DNA of 64,000 nt from contig JAPSKP010000001.1 in the NCBI GenBank assembly GCA_031181585.1, forward strand, positions 152,597 to 216,596, read 5' to 3'. The notes under the pieces are model-generated. The model did no database searches, was not told where the DNA came from, and worked only from the letters and a program-made list of their open reading frames with translations. Numbering within the stretch: the stretch's first letter is position 1; each line of letters starts with the position of its first letter. The stretch is from Lysinibacillus sp. (lineage in GTDB: Bacteria; Bacillota; Bacilli; Bacillales_A; Planococcaceae). The translations under genes were made by a program, and so were the position numbers. This document shows positions 45,831 through 53,283 of the stretch, piece by piece.

Positions 45831-46052
45831 TTGTTTTCCTCCTAAAAATACCTTGCGCGAAAGCGCGTATTTGATACGGTACTCATTACCCATGTATGTC
45901 TACCCGTACGGATTAAAAAAGCCGCTGCTAACTTTTACACGAGGATTTAGAAAGGCCCGGAATAATAAAGAGAAGCTCAGCCTGCTTATATGTCTTTCTT
46001 TATAAGGACGATATAACAGTGATTCCTCAAACTGCTCTTTTCGCATTTAAAA

Positions 46053-46228
46053 CAAAAAAATCCCTTCGCTCATGTATGAGGAAAGGAGTCATGTTTTCGT
46101 TACCTTTCACTCTTATCGTTCAAGGATTATATCCTTGCATCAGGTTGGCACCAACACGTTACGATAATCGTATTGCAGGTTGCCGGGTTTCATAGGGCCT
46201 GACCCTCCACCAGCTCGGGATAAGAGTA
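46053..46228 (-). promoter_or_regulatory. SAM-I (S-box) riboswitch controlling metK
   Basis: Minus-strand CTTATC...GAGCTGGTGGAGGGTCAGGCCC... then CCCGGCAACC and a later GGTGCCAACC: the S-box core. A terminator TCCTTTC-CTCAT / ATGAG-GAAGGGA with seven T (46054-46090) follows. SAM binding would stop transcription before metK. Very strong match. Confidence 0.97.
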
Positions 46229-46243
46229 TCCGTTCAATTGTAC

Positions 46244-46272
46244 ATGGTACGAAATTTGTTTCATCTTGTCAA
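46244..46272 (-). promoter_or_regulatory. Promoter for the metK riboswitch
   Basis: Minus strand TTGACA (46267-46272), 17 bases, TACCAT (46244-46249). Start should fall just before the S-box. Confidence 0.8.
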
Positions 46273-46348
46273 ACAATTTATAATGGTTTTATGGAATATA
46301 AAAAATTCATAAAATAAATTCACAATTAGTATAGATTATTTAAATCAA

Positions 46349-46359
46349 TGTGTTATACT
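46349..46359 (+). promoter_or_regulatory. pckA promoter with CcpN-like box
   Basis: TGTGTTATACT agrees with the CcpN consensus TRTGHYATAYW in every position and contains an extended -10 (TGTTATACT, -10 hexamer 46354-46359). The -35 is poor. CcpN represses pckA in B. subtilis; presence of ccpN in this genome is assumed. Confidence 0.6.
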
Positions 46360-46426
46360 ATTTTTGAATTAGTAACTAACCTCCCTCACCTAGGGGAACT
46401 ATATAAAAAAGGATGGTATTTAATCG

Positions 46427-48013
46427 ATGAATTCAGTAGATATCAACAACGAACTGAAGGAATTATTAAGCGGGGCAAATATTAACGTTCAACTATCTGT
46501 ACCAGAATTAGTTGAAAAGGCTACATCTCGTGGGGAAGCTACATTGACAGTAGATGGCGCTTTACGTGCTGAAACTGGTAAGTATACTGGCCGCTCTCCT
46601 AAAGATAAATATATGGTAGAAGAAGATGCTTCTAAAGATAAAATTGACTGGGGAAAAGTAAATCGACCAATCTCGACAGAAATTTTCGACAACCTTTACG
46701 TAAAAGTGATTAACTACTTAAAAGAGAAAGACGAGTTATTCGTGTTTAAAGGATTTGCAGGAGCTGACAAAGACTCTCAGCTATCAATCCAGGTTATAAA
46801 CGAATATGCTTGGCATAATCTTTTCTGTCATCAATTATTCATCCGCCCAACAGCTGAAGAATTAATGGATCACGAATCACAGTTCACAATCGTATCAGCA
46901 CCATCTTTCAAGGCTGATCCAGCAGTTGATGGTACAGCATCAGAAACTTTCATCATCACATCACTGGAAAAGAGAATCATCCTTATAGGTGGTACAGAGT
47001 ACGCTGGTGAAATGAAAAAATCAATCTTTGGTATTATGAATTATCTATTACCAGAACAAGGGATTTTCCCAATGCACTGTTCTGCCAATGTAGGTGAGGA
47101 AGGCGATGTAGCGTTATTCTTCGGTCTTTCAGGTACTGGTAAAACGACTTTATCGGCAGATGCTGACCGCAAGCTGATTGGTGATGATGAGCATGGCTGG
47201 TCTGACAACGGTGTATTCAATGTTGAAGGCGGATGCTATGCAAAAACAATCAACCTTTCTGCTGAAAAGGAACCGGAAATTTACAATGCAATCAAGTTCG
47301 GCGCTGTGCTTGAAAACGTCGCTGTTCATCCGGAAACACGCATTTGTGATTATAGTGATGGTTCATTAACTGAAAATACACGTGTAGCTTATCCAATCCA
47401 TTATATCGATAATATCGTAACACCATCGGTTGCAGGTCATCCAAAAACAATTGTTTTCTTAACTGCAGATGCTTTTGGCGTACTACCTCCAATCTCTAAA
47501 TTAACGAAAGAGCAAGCGATGTACCACTTCTTGAGCGGCTTCACTTCGAAGTTGGCTGGTACAGAGCGCGGTGTTACAGAGCCAGAACCAGTATTCTCAA
47601 CATGTTTCGGTTCTCCATTCTTACCTCTTCCGGCAACAGTTTATGCTGAAATGCTAGGAAAGAAAATCGACGAGCACGGCTCACAAGTGTTCTTAGTTAA
47701 CACTGGCTGGACTGGCGGCGAATATGGTGTAGGTTCTCGTATGAAACTTTCTTACACACGTACAATGGTTCGTGCTGCAATTGAAGGTAAGTTGAATGAA
47801 GTAGAGACAATCCAAGATGGTGTATTTGGATTAAACATTCCTGTCGCTGTTGAAGGTGTACCATCCGAAGTATTAAACCCACGTGAAGCTTGGGCTGACA
47901 AAGCGGCATATGATAAAAAAGCTACAGAACTTGCTGGGCTATTCAATAATAACTTCAAGAAATTTGAAGATGTTTCTGAAGAGATCGTGAAAAAAGGCGG
48001 CCCTTTAGTATAA
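46427..48013 (+). CDS. pckA: Phosphoenolpyruvate carboxykinase (ATP) PckA
   Basis: 528 residues. Gluconeogenic enzyme converting oxaloacetate plus ATP to phosphoenolpyruvate. The P-loop [11 protein letters not shown] near residue 237 and the family stretch [11 protein letters not shown] near 107 are intact. AAAAAGG ribosome site about 10 bases before the ATG. Divergent from metK, as in B. subtilis. Ended by a terminator. CcpN-like control is inferred from the box above. Confidence 0.98.
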   Translation: MNSVDINNELKELLSGANINVQLSVPELVEKATSRGEATLTVDGALRAETGKYTGRSPKDKYMVEEDASKDKIDWGKVNRPISTEIFDNLYVKVINYLKEKDELFVFKGFAGADKDSQLSIQVINEYAWHNLFCHQLFIRPTAEELMDHESQFTIVSAPSFKADPAVDGTASETFIITSLEKRIILIGGTEYAGEMKKSIFGIMNYLLPEQGIFPMHCSANVGEEGDVALFFGLSGTGKTTLSADADRKLIGDDEHGWSDNGVFNVEGGCYAKTINLSAEKEPEIYNAIKFGAVLENVAVHPETRICDYSDGSLTENTRVAYPIHYIDNIVTPSVAGHPKTIVFLTADAFGVLPPISKLTKEQAMYHFLSGFTSKLAGTERGVTEPEPVFSTCFGSPFLPLPATVYAEMLGKKIDEHGSQVFLVNTGWTGGEYGVGSRMKLSYTRTMVRAAIEGKLNEVETIQDGVFGLNIPVAVEGVPSEVLNPREAWADKAAYDKKATELAGLFNNNFKKFEDVSEEIVKKGGPLV

Positions 48014-48060
48014 GGAAGAGCTATTTTCCGTTCCCTGCAGTAACTACATCCTTATAAATT

Positions 48061-48095
48061 AAAAGGGGCAGCTTATATAGCTGCTCCTTTTTTTG
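48061..48095 (+). terminator. Terminator after pckA
   Basis: AAAAGGGGCAGCT / AGCTGCTCCTTTT hairpin (one G-U) with an eight-T tail; usable from both sides. Confidence 0.9.
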
Positions 48096-48201
48096 TATGG
48101 AGAAAGCCTCTCCCCTATTTCCCTGATAGAATAAATACCTGTAAAATCTATGCTTACATCTGACAAGATGTGTTAGAAAGTTATGCAGCAGCCTAAATAA
48201 G

Positions 48202-48231
48202 AAAAAGCAGCTTCCTTTCATAGAAGCCGCT
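48202..48231 (-). terminator. Terminator after ytmA
   Basis: GCGGCTTC / GAAGCTGC hairpin with G-U pair; five T then C on the minus strand. Five bases past the stop. Confidence 0.75.
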
Positions 48232-48235
48232 CTAT

Positions 48236-49024
48236 TTATTCTACACTCTTTCCCTTCATCCATCCACAAAGGGCACGAACTGTTTCTGAATTTATTTCTG
48301 GCGGGTAATGATGTTTCAGTCCGTAGGAATACCATGTTTCATAGAACTTCCCTGCATCCTGAAGACAGTACTCCAACTGATAAGCATGCTCGATATCTAC
48401 ATGCTGATCACTCGTGCCATGAATGATCAAAACCGGTGCTTTCATTTTTTCAATTTCAAATAGAGGTGTCCGGTCATCGTAACGCTCTGGAACTTTTTTT
48501 GGCGTGCCCCCTATGACACGCCGCAGTCCTCTGCGCATATCGATTCGCTCCCAATAAGTAGCCGCAGCATCTGATACCCCCGCCCAAGTTACGACAGAAG
48601 CGATGTCCTCTCTTAAAATAGCCGTCCACAATGCCATCAGTCCTCCACGTGAAAAACCGTATACATGCACATTTTCACCTTCGACAAACTGTTTTACTAT
48701 GTCAACACCATATACAGCATCGTAGCGGTCGTCACCCGCAAATTCATCTCTTCCCTCTCCTCCGCGGTTCCCCCTATAATAGGGAGCAAATACGGTAAAG
48801 CCCTGCATAGCAAATTGAGCAATTCTAGCCGGTCTCACCATACCGATAGACTGCATGCCGCCGCGCAGATAAAGCATTGCCTCAGTATGAGCCTTCTTAA
48901 TCGGTCTTGCTAGTAATCCCTTTACACGAAGCCCATCTGACCAGTATGTAATTTCATCCAACCGGATATGGGGATTTGGTGAAGGATATTTACGTATGGA
49001 TGTGATTTTACCATTGTCTTGCAT
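48236..49024 (-). CDS. ytmA: Prolyl-oligopeptidase-like hydrolase YtmA
   Basis: 262 residues. Alpha/beta hydrolase with nucleophile GFSRGGLM, Asp in HGTSDQHV and late His in LKHHYPP, all present. Matches the DUF/peptidase S9-like YtmA of B. subtilis. Substrate unknown. The ATG overlaps the ytkD stop region by 17 bases, so they are coupled. Confidence 0.9.
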   Translation of the reverse strand: MQDNGKITSIRKYPSPNPHIRLDEITYWSDGLRVKGLLARPIKKAHTEAMLYLRGGMQSIGMVRPARIAQFAMQGFTVFAPYYRGNRGGEGRDEFAGDDRYDAVYGVDIVKQFVEGENVHVYGFSRGGLMALWTAILREDIASVVTWAGVSDAAATYWERIDMRRGLRRVIGGTPKKVPERYDDRTPLFEIEKMKAPVLIIHGTSDQHVDIEHAYQLEYCLQDAGKFYETWYSYGLKHHYPPEINSETVRALCGWMKGKSVE

Positions 49025-49475
49025 GTGTCTTCACTTCCTGTAACATCTTTTTCATTCCATCATCACGCATATAAAAACTCAAGTTTGGATGTGCAAGTAA
49101 TTCTTCTTCTGTCAGCCAGTGTCTTGCAACTGTTTCATATTCCCCAATGAACTCTTCTATCTCTTCTACGCTAGCTGTAAAAACAGCCTTGCAAAAGGGG
49201 ATTTTGTCATACACTACATAATAGGCAAACCATTCAGCATCCTTCACCTTTACTTGTGTTTCTTCATATACTTCACGGATTGCCGCTTCAATAAGCGTCT
49301 CTCCCTTCTCTTGCTTTCCTCCCGGGAATTCAATTCCTCGCGTAAAGTGCTCAGTACAGAGCCACTTATTCTCATATTTTACTAGAGCCAGCACATGTCT
49401 TGGCTCCACCTCAAACGGGCCTTTGTCAAATCGCAGAACTACTTCAAGTCCATTTTCATCTATGAATGTAAACAT
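49008..49475 (-). CDS. ytkD: Nudix nucleoside triphosphatase YtkD
   Basis: 155 residues. Nudix box GGKQEKGETLIEAAIREVYE (about residues 51-70), then ETQV. YtkD hydrolyses 8-oxo-dGTP and other nucleotides in B. subtilis. No membrane segment. Overlaps ytmA; this pair is conserved. Start ATG with a GGGATG-type site. Confidence 0.93.
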   Translation of the reverse strand: MFTFIDENGLEVVLRFDKGPFEVEPRHVLALVKYENKWLCTEHFTRGIEFPGGKQEKGETLIEAAIREVYEETQVKVKDAEWFAYYVVYDKIPFCKAVFTASVEEIEEFIGEYETVARHWLTEEELLAHPNLSFYMRDDGMKKMLQEVKTHARQW

Positions 49476-49524
49476 CCCTTCAACTCCTAACTAACTTTAA
49501 GTGTAGCGAAGGGATGTCAGCGCT

Positions 49525-49833
49525 TCAACTGAAAAAAGGCATTTTCTCCACAAATTCTTTTGTTTGATCGTCGCCATATTCATGAATCAGCGCATATATT
49601 TGCTTGTAACGATGGTCGATATCATGATTCAGTTCATCCATATGGTAAGGGATAAATGGTAAATGGGCACGAACCATATTTGATGTTTCAAGTTGGTAAA
49701 TAGATGCAAACAATTTTTGAAACACTCTCGCCTTGTGAGGCTCTAACTCCATTTTAAAATCGTACGGTCTCATACCTGGATAAGCTGTGCATGTTAAATG
49801 CGGAACCGATATATAGTACATGTGTTTTTCCAT
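49525..49833 (-). CDS. Hypothetical 102-residue protein
   Basis: 102 residues from ATG 49831-49833, which has GAGGTGG five bases upstream; a longer frame crosses a terminator and was rejected. Sequence is rich in His, Tyr and Met (MEKHMYYISVPHLTCTAYPG, HMDELNHDIDHRYK) with no recognised motif or signal. Mixed helix content, soluble. It lies between ytkD and dps, where B. subtilis has ytkC. I do not recognise the family. Confidence 0.72.
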   Translation of the reverse strand: MEKHMYYISVPHLTCTAYPGMRPYDFKMELEPHKARVFQKLFASIYQLETSNMVRAHLPFIPYHMDELNHDIDHRYKQIYALIHEYGDDQTKEFVEKMPFFS

Positions 49834-49882
49834 ATAAGCCACCTCACTAATAGTATAAGTAGCGGCTTGAGGGTTTATACAC

Positions 49883-49914
49883 AAAATGCGACCTCCTTTT
49901 AGAGGCCGCATTTT
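49883..49914 (-). terminator. Terminator after dps
   Basis: AAAATGCG-x-CCTC / GAGG-x-CGCATTTT hairpin with an A-C mismatch; minus-strand tail TTTTGTG is short. Confidence 0.7.
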
Positions 49915-49929
49915 AAACAAATAAGTTGA

Positions 49930-50373
49930 TTAGTTGCCAAGGAATGCAGATAACATCCATGTATGTTTTTCAAGGCTTTGAACTTTTGCATTTAATAAGT
50001 CTTCCGTTCTGTCATCGCCTTCTTCAGAAGCTGTTTCCATTGCTTCCTTCAATGCTTTCTTTAACACATCGAAATCATCAATAATGGACTGTACCATTTC
50101 TTCAGCTGTTTCCGAGCCTGTTGGTTCTTTGACTAATGAAAGTTCCAAGTGCTCTTTCATTGTTGCAACTGGCTTGCCGCCTTTTGATAAAATACGTTCA
50201 GCAACTTCATCGAGCGACAATGTTACTTCATTATATAATTCTTCAAATTTTGCGTGTAATGTAAAAAATGATGGTCCGCTTACATACCAATGATAGTTAT
50301 GTAGCTTCGTGTAAAGTACTGACCATGTTGCTACTAATTCATTCAACTGTTTATCTAATGTTTTTTTCGCCAT
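49930..50373 (-). CDS. dps: Dps/MrgA ferritin-like DNA-protection protein
   Basis: 147 residues, single ferritin-like four-helix bundle. Ferroxidase residues are in the NYHWYVSGPSFFTLHAKFEELY and LDEVAERIL segments. Stores iron and guards DNA against peroxide; assembles as a dodecamer. GAGGTGATC precedes the ATG. A 19-bp palindrome resembling Fur/PerR sites lies 24 bases upstream, next to a TATAAT, so control by a Fur-family repressor is likely. Confidence 0.94.
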   Translation of the reverse strand: MAKKTLDKQLNELVATWSVLYTKLHNYHWYVSGPSFFTLHAKFEELYNEVTLSLDEVAERILSKGGKPVATMKEHLELSLVKEPTGSETAEEMVQSIIDDFDVLKKALKEAMETASEEGDDRTEDLLNAKVQSLEKHTWMLSAFLGN

Positions 50374-50396
50374 AAGATCACCTCATCAAGTTAATG

Positions 50397-50427
50397 GATA
50401 ATTAAATTAATTATCATAGGTATTATA
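50397..50427 (-). promoter_or_regulatory. Fur/PerR-like operator and -10 of dps
   Basis: Perfect GATAATTAA-A-TTAATTATC palindrome at 50397-50415, downstream of -10 TATAAT (50422-50427, minus strand). Size and sequence resemble Fur-family boxes (GATAATnATTATC cores), but it fits neither the Fur nor the PerR 7-1-7 consensus exactly. Confidence 0.55.
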
Positions 50428-50486
50428 CCCACTTTTCTAGTTTTTAAAATGGATATATGTAGAATTTTTAAGAATAGTATCAACTG

Positions 50487-50517
50487 TTCAAGAGATTGTA
50501 GAACAAAATCTCTTGAA
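50487..50517. promoter_or_regulatory. Inverted repeat at the ytzI-like/yidD promoter
   Basis: Eleven-base arms TTCAAGAGATT and AATCTCTTGAA, nine bases apart, ending 7 bases before a plus-strand TATAAT (50525-50530). It covers the expected -35 zone. The binding protein is unknown. Confidence 0.6.
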
Positions 50518-50549
50518 ATCGCTTTATAATAGAGAATGAGGTGAGGAGA

Positions 50550-50669
50550 TTGAGTTTACCATTAATTTTAATTGTTGTCGTATCAATTTTTGCTGTTGCT
50601 ATCTTTTTAGCAGCGAAACAACATAACTTTTCTGCAAAGCAGACTTATCAGAAGGTGGATAACAAATAA
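50550..50669 (+). CDS. Small single-pass membrane protein, cotranscribed with yidD
   Basis: 39 residues, TTG start 50550-50552 behind GAGGTGAGGAGA. One hydrophobic segment (about residues 3-22: [20 protein letters not shown]) then a short charged tail. Its TAA overlaps the yidD ATG (TAATG), which supports that it is translated. It sits where B. subtilis has a small membrane gene (possibly ytzI), but I am not certain. Function unknown. Confidence 0.65.
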   Translation: MSLPLILIVVVSIFAVAIFLAAKQHNFSAKQTYQKVDNK

Positions 50670-50902
50670 TGAAATATCCTTTTATTTGGCTAATTCGCTT
50701 GTATCGAAAGTATATCTCTCCAATGACTCCGCCATCTTGCCGTTTCCATCCCACATGTTCAAGCTATGGGTTGGAAGCATTTCAAAAACATGGTGCCATT
50801 AAAGGAATAATTTTGACGACAATCCGTATTTTAAAATGCCAGCCGTTTCATCCAGGAGGGTTTGATCCTGTACCTGAAGAATGGCCTTCGAAAAAAAAAT
50901 AA
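50669..50902 (+). CDS. yidD: Membrane protein insertion efficiency factor YidD
   Basis: 77 residues, typical of Yid[18 protein letters not shown] near residues 22-38 and [13 protein letters not shown] near 60-72 are the family motifs. A membrane-associated helper of YidC-dependent insertion. Its ATG overlaps the stop of the small gene before it by one base. A strong terminator overlaps the 3' end. Confidence 0.95.
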   Translation: MKYPFIWLIRLYRKYISPMTPPSCRFHPTCSSYGLEAFQKHGAIKGIILTTIRILKCQPFHPGGFDPVPEEWPSKKK

Positions 50903-50922
50903 TTTCGAAGGCTATTTTTTAT
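50884..50922 (+). terminator. Terminator after yidD
   Basis: GCCTTCGAAA / TTTCGAAGGC arms with an A-rich loop, then TATTTTTTATT. Overlaps the yidD 3' end. Confidence 0.9.
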
Positions 50923-50969
50923 TGTCTTTTTCGTTTCTTTCCTGTATTATAATCAATGTTGAATTTAAA

Positions 50970-50984
50970 TCGTAATAATTACAA
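50970..50984. promoter_or_regulatory. Zur-like operator of the zinc lipoprotein gene
   Basis: TCGTAATAATTACAA matches the Zur box TCGTAATNATTACGA with one mismatch. It is 16 bases before the ATG and just after a TATAAT (50948-50953). Zinc repression is inferred. Confidence 0.8.
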
Positions 50985-51000
50985 TTAAGAGGTGAACAAA

Positions 51001-52068
51001 ATGAAAAAGTTTTTACCCTTCCTTCTTTTATCAATTGCTGCTCTTGTACTTGCTGCATGCGGCGGAGACGAAAAAGAAAAGGAAAAGGACTCCAATACAA
51101 GTGGAACGGATAACACATTATCCATTTATACAACGGTTTATCCCCTGCAATATTTTGCTGAACGCATTGGCGGCGAATATGTAGAAGTCTCTTCCATTTA
51201 TCCTCCCGGGGCTAACGAGCATACATTTGAGCCAACACAAAAAGATATGATGACTTTAGCAGACGCGGATTTGTTTTTCTATATTGGTCTAGGGCTTGAA
51301 GGATTTGTAGAAAAAGCAAAAACAACGTTGGCTAATGAGCATGTAAAATTAGTCTCTACAGCTGATAATGTAAGTGAGGATATGCTTGATATTTCTACTG
51401 GCCATGTACATGCTGAAGAAGATCATGACCATGAGGGTGAAGACTCCCATGGGCATGGGGAAGAGCACGACCATGAGGGTGAAGACTCCCACGGGCATGG
51501 GGAAGAGCACGACCATGAGGGTGAAGACTCCCACGGACATGCGGAAGAGCATGACTCCCATGTTTGGCTTTCCCCTGTTATTTCTAAAGATTTAGCTGCT
51601 GTTATCAAGGATGAACTTGTTAAAGCTATGCCTGAACATGAAGCTATTTTTACTGAAAACTATGACAAACTTGCAACAGAGTTAGATGAACTTCATGCTG
51701 AATTTGAATCAATGGCCGCCGAAACATCCAAGAAAACATTCTTTGTATCACACGCAGCATTTGGCTACATTGCAGGCCATTATGGCTTTACTCAAGTACC
51801 TGTCGCAGGGTTAAATTCACAAAGTGAACCTTCCCAAAAAGAGCTAATGAAGATTGTTGACCTAGCAAAAGAGGAAGACATTCAGTATATTTTCTTTGAA
51901 CAAAATGTATCTTCAAAACTTACAGAAGTCATTCAAAAAGAAGTAGGCGCCGAAACATTGACTTTGCATAACCTAAGCGTTTTAACGTCTGAGGACATCA
52001 ACAATGATGAAACCTATTTCACGTTAATGAAGAAAAATATGGAAGCTTTGAAAACTGCCCTGCAGTAA
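51001..52068 (+). CDS. znuA: Zinc-binding ABC transporter lipoprotein (ZnuA/AdcA-like)
   Basis: 355 residues from ATG 51001 with AAGAGGTG upstream. Signal peptide, lipobox LAAC (Cys 20). Cluster A-I type solute-binding protein: ligand histidines in GANEHTFEPT, DSHVWLSP and SHAAFGYIAGHYG. A His/Asp/Glu-rich loop (about residues 135-185) built from three 14-residue repeats is typical of zinc (not manganese) binding. Delivers Zn2+ to an ABC permease, but no permease or ATPase gene is nearby. Probably Zur-regulated. The orphan position is notable. Confidence 0.93.
   Translation: MKKFLPFLLLSIAALVLAACGGDEKEKEKDSNTSGTDNTLSIYTTVYPLQYFAERIGGEYVEVSSIYPPGANEHTFEPTQKDMMTLADADLFFYIGLGLEGFVEKAKTTLANEHVKLVSTADNVSEDMLDISTGHVHAEEDHDHEGEDSHGHGEEHDHEGEDSHGHGEEHDHEGEDSHGHAEEHDSHVWLSPVISKDLAAVIKDELVKAMPEHEAIFTENYDKLATELDELHAEFESMAAETSKKTFFVSHAAFGYIAGHYGFTQVPVAGLNSQSEPSQKELMKIVDLAKEEDIQYIFFEQNVSSKLTEVIQKEVGAETLTLHNLSVLTSEDINNDETYFTLMKKNMEALKTALQ
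51427..51552 (+). repeat. Three 42-bp tandem repeats inside znuA
   Basis: Units 51427-51468, 51469-51510 and 51511-51552. Units 1 and 2 differ by one base (cat/cac), unit 3 by a few. Each encodes DHEGEDSHGHGEEH or nearly so. In-frame expansion of the zinc-binding loop, probably recent. Confidence 0.95.
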
Positions 52069-52116
52069 TCGGAATGGCAAATAGATTCAAGTTTTTTTAG
52101 AATGACCAATACAAAA

Positions 52117-52155
52117 AAGAAGACAATGCCGTCTCAAACACGGTATTGTCTTCTT
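52117..52155. terminator. Bidirectional terminator between znuA and the transglutaminase gene
   Basis: AGAAGACAATGCCG / CGGTATTGTCTTCT hairpin with one G-U pair; A and T runs outside. Confidence 0.9.
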
Positions 52156-52171
52156 TCTTTTCCAGGACACT

Positions 52172-52963
52172 CTATCTATTACTAAATGCTTTAGGGTAAT
52201 CTGCTGTATTCCATGAATGCGTCTTTGTCATTTCTTTGTCTGTTTTCAGGAAGTAGTTATACCGGATTGTGTCTTCCTTATTATCTAACGGATCATCCCA
52301 GGTGGAATCAATATGTCGCCACTCTCCCGCCACTTTTACAAGATTCCAGCTATGAGCCGCCCCTCCAGCCTTTCCCTTAATATATTGCGCTTCAATCCCG
52401 AGCTCTGATAGCATTTTGTGCATAAGCAGTGAATATGCCTGGCAAACCCCTTTGTTTTCCGTCAAGGCTGTATAAGTACTATGACTACTTCCTTGTGTAT
52501 CGTCTGAGTATTCGATATTAAGTACAATATAGTCATGGACAGCTTTAATCATATCCTGCTGTGAAAGTTTTTCTTTCCGAATGTTAGAAAGTATTTCTTC
52601 CACCCGCTCATCCACGTATTTTTCTTTTTCTTTTGTTGTTAAAAAGTCGATGCTGAATTGGAGATTCATCTCATCTCCCATTTGTTTTATACTAGCCTCT
52701 AATCTTGTCATATTTTCATAGGAATAACTATCCTTTTTACGAATGTCATGTAGAATTAGCTTGAGCTGCTCTTCTACCGCTTCTTCCTCTCCCTTATATG
52801 AGACTGTGAAGGAAGGCTCAAAGGAAGCAATACCATCATAGATTTCACTGTATAACTCCGGATCATAAGCTGTTTGGTCAGCCATGGCCGCAATCGACAT
52901 AATAGAAGCACCAAGCCCGCTACATAAGGTTATTAACCCCAGTAATCTCCCTAGCTTTTTCAA
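52172..52963 (-). CDS. Secreted transglutaminase-like domain protein
   Basis: 263 residues from TTG 52961-52963, seven bases after AAGGGGGG; the earlier ATG has no ribosome site. The N-terminal 25 residues look like a signal or anchor (LLGLITLCSGLGASIMSIAA). Cysteine-protease-like transglutaminase core: NKGVCQAYS (Cys), GGAAHSWNLV (His), RHIDSTWDDP (Asp). Family members often act on cell-wall or protein crosslinks, or are proteases; the substrate is unknown. Alone, no operon partner. Confidence 0.85.
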   Translation of the reverse strand: MKKLGRLLGLITLCSGLGASIMSIAAMADQTAYDPELYSEIYDGIASFEPSFTVSYKGEEEAVEEQLKLILHDIRKKDSYSYENMTRLEASIKQMGDEMNLQFSIDFLTTKEKEKYVDERVEEILSNIRKEKLSQQDMIKAVHDYIVLNIEYSDDTQGSSHSTYTALTENKGVCQAYSLLMHKMLSELGIEAQYIKGKAGGAAHSWNLVKVAGEWRHIDSTWDDPLDNKEDTIRYNYFLKTDKEMTKTHSWNTADYPKAFSNR

Positions 52964-53125
52964 AGTCAGCCCCCCCTTTTCCTTAGTTGTCATCATCTTT
53001 GCATTATATGATTCTTTCGTTTAAAAATACCCAAGAACCAAAAGATGATAAACATGGACTATCAAATTGCTATTATTCTTTTTATCTTTACGAGGAGATA
53101 TCCGGCTTTTTAAAAATGTAATCAT

Positions 53126-53168
53126 AAAAAAAGAACTACCCAGAAAGTTTTGATTTTCTGAATAGCTC
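53126..53168 (-). terminator. Terminator after menE
   Basis: Fourteen-pair hairpin (four G-U) and a seven-T run on the minus strand, about 115 bases after the menE stop. Confidence 0.8.
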
Positions 53169-53283
53169 TATTTTCTTCCTATATATCTACTAATAGCTCT
53201 TATGACTTGGATGTAATCAACACCCTATCCTCATCTTTACTACAAAGGATTTGTCACAAATTATGATGCCAAGACGCCTCTCT

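Noticed and set aside
51349..51608. Minus-strand frames with repeated Cys-Pro-Trp or Pro-Met-Pro patterns
   Set aside because: They are antisense shadows of the His-rich repeat of znuA.
52994..52996. Earlier start for the transglutaminase gene
   Set aside because: No ribosome site; the TTG at 52961-52963 follows a strong one and gives a proper signal peptide.
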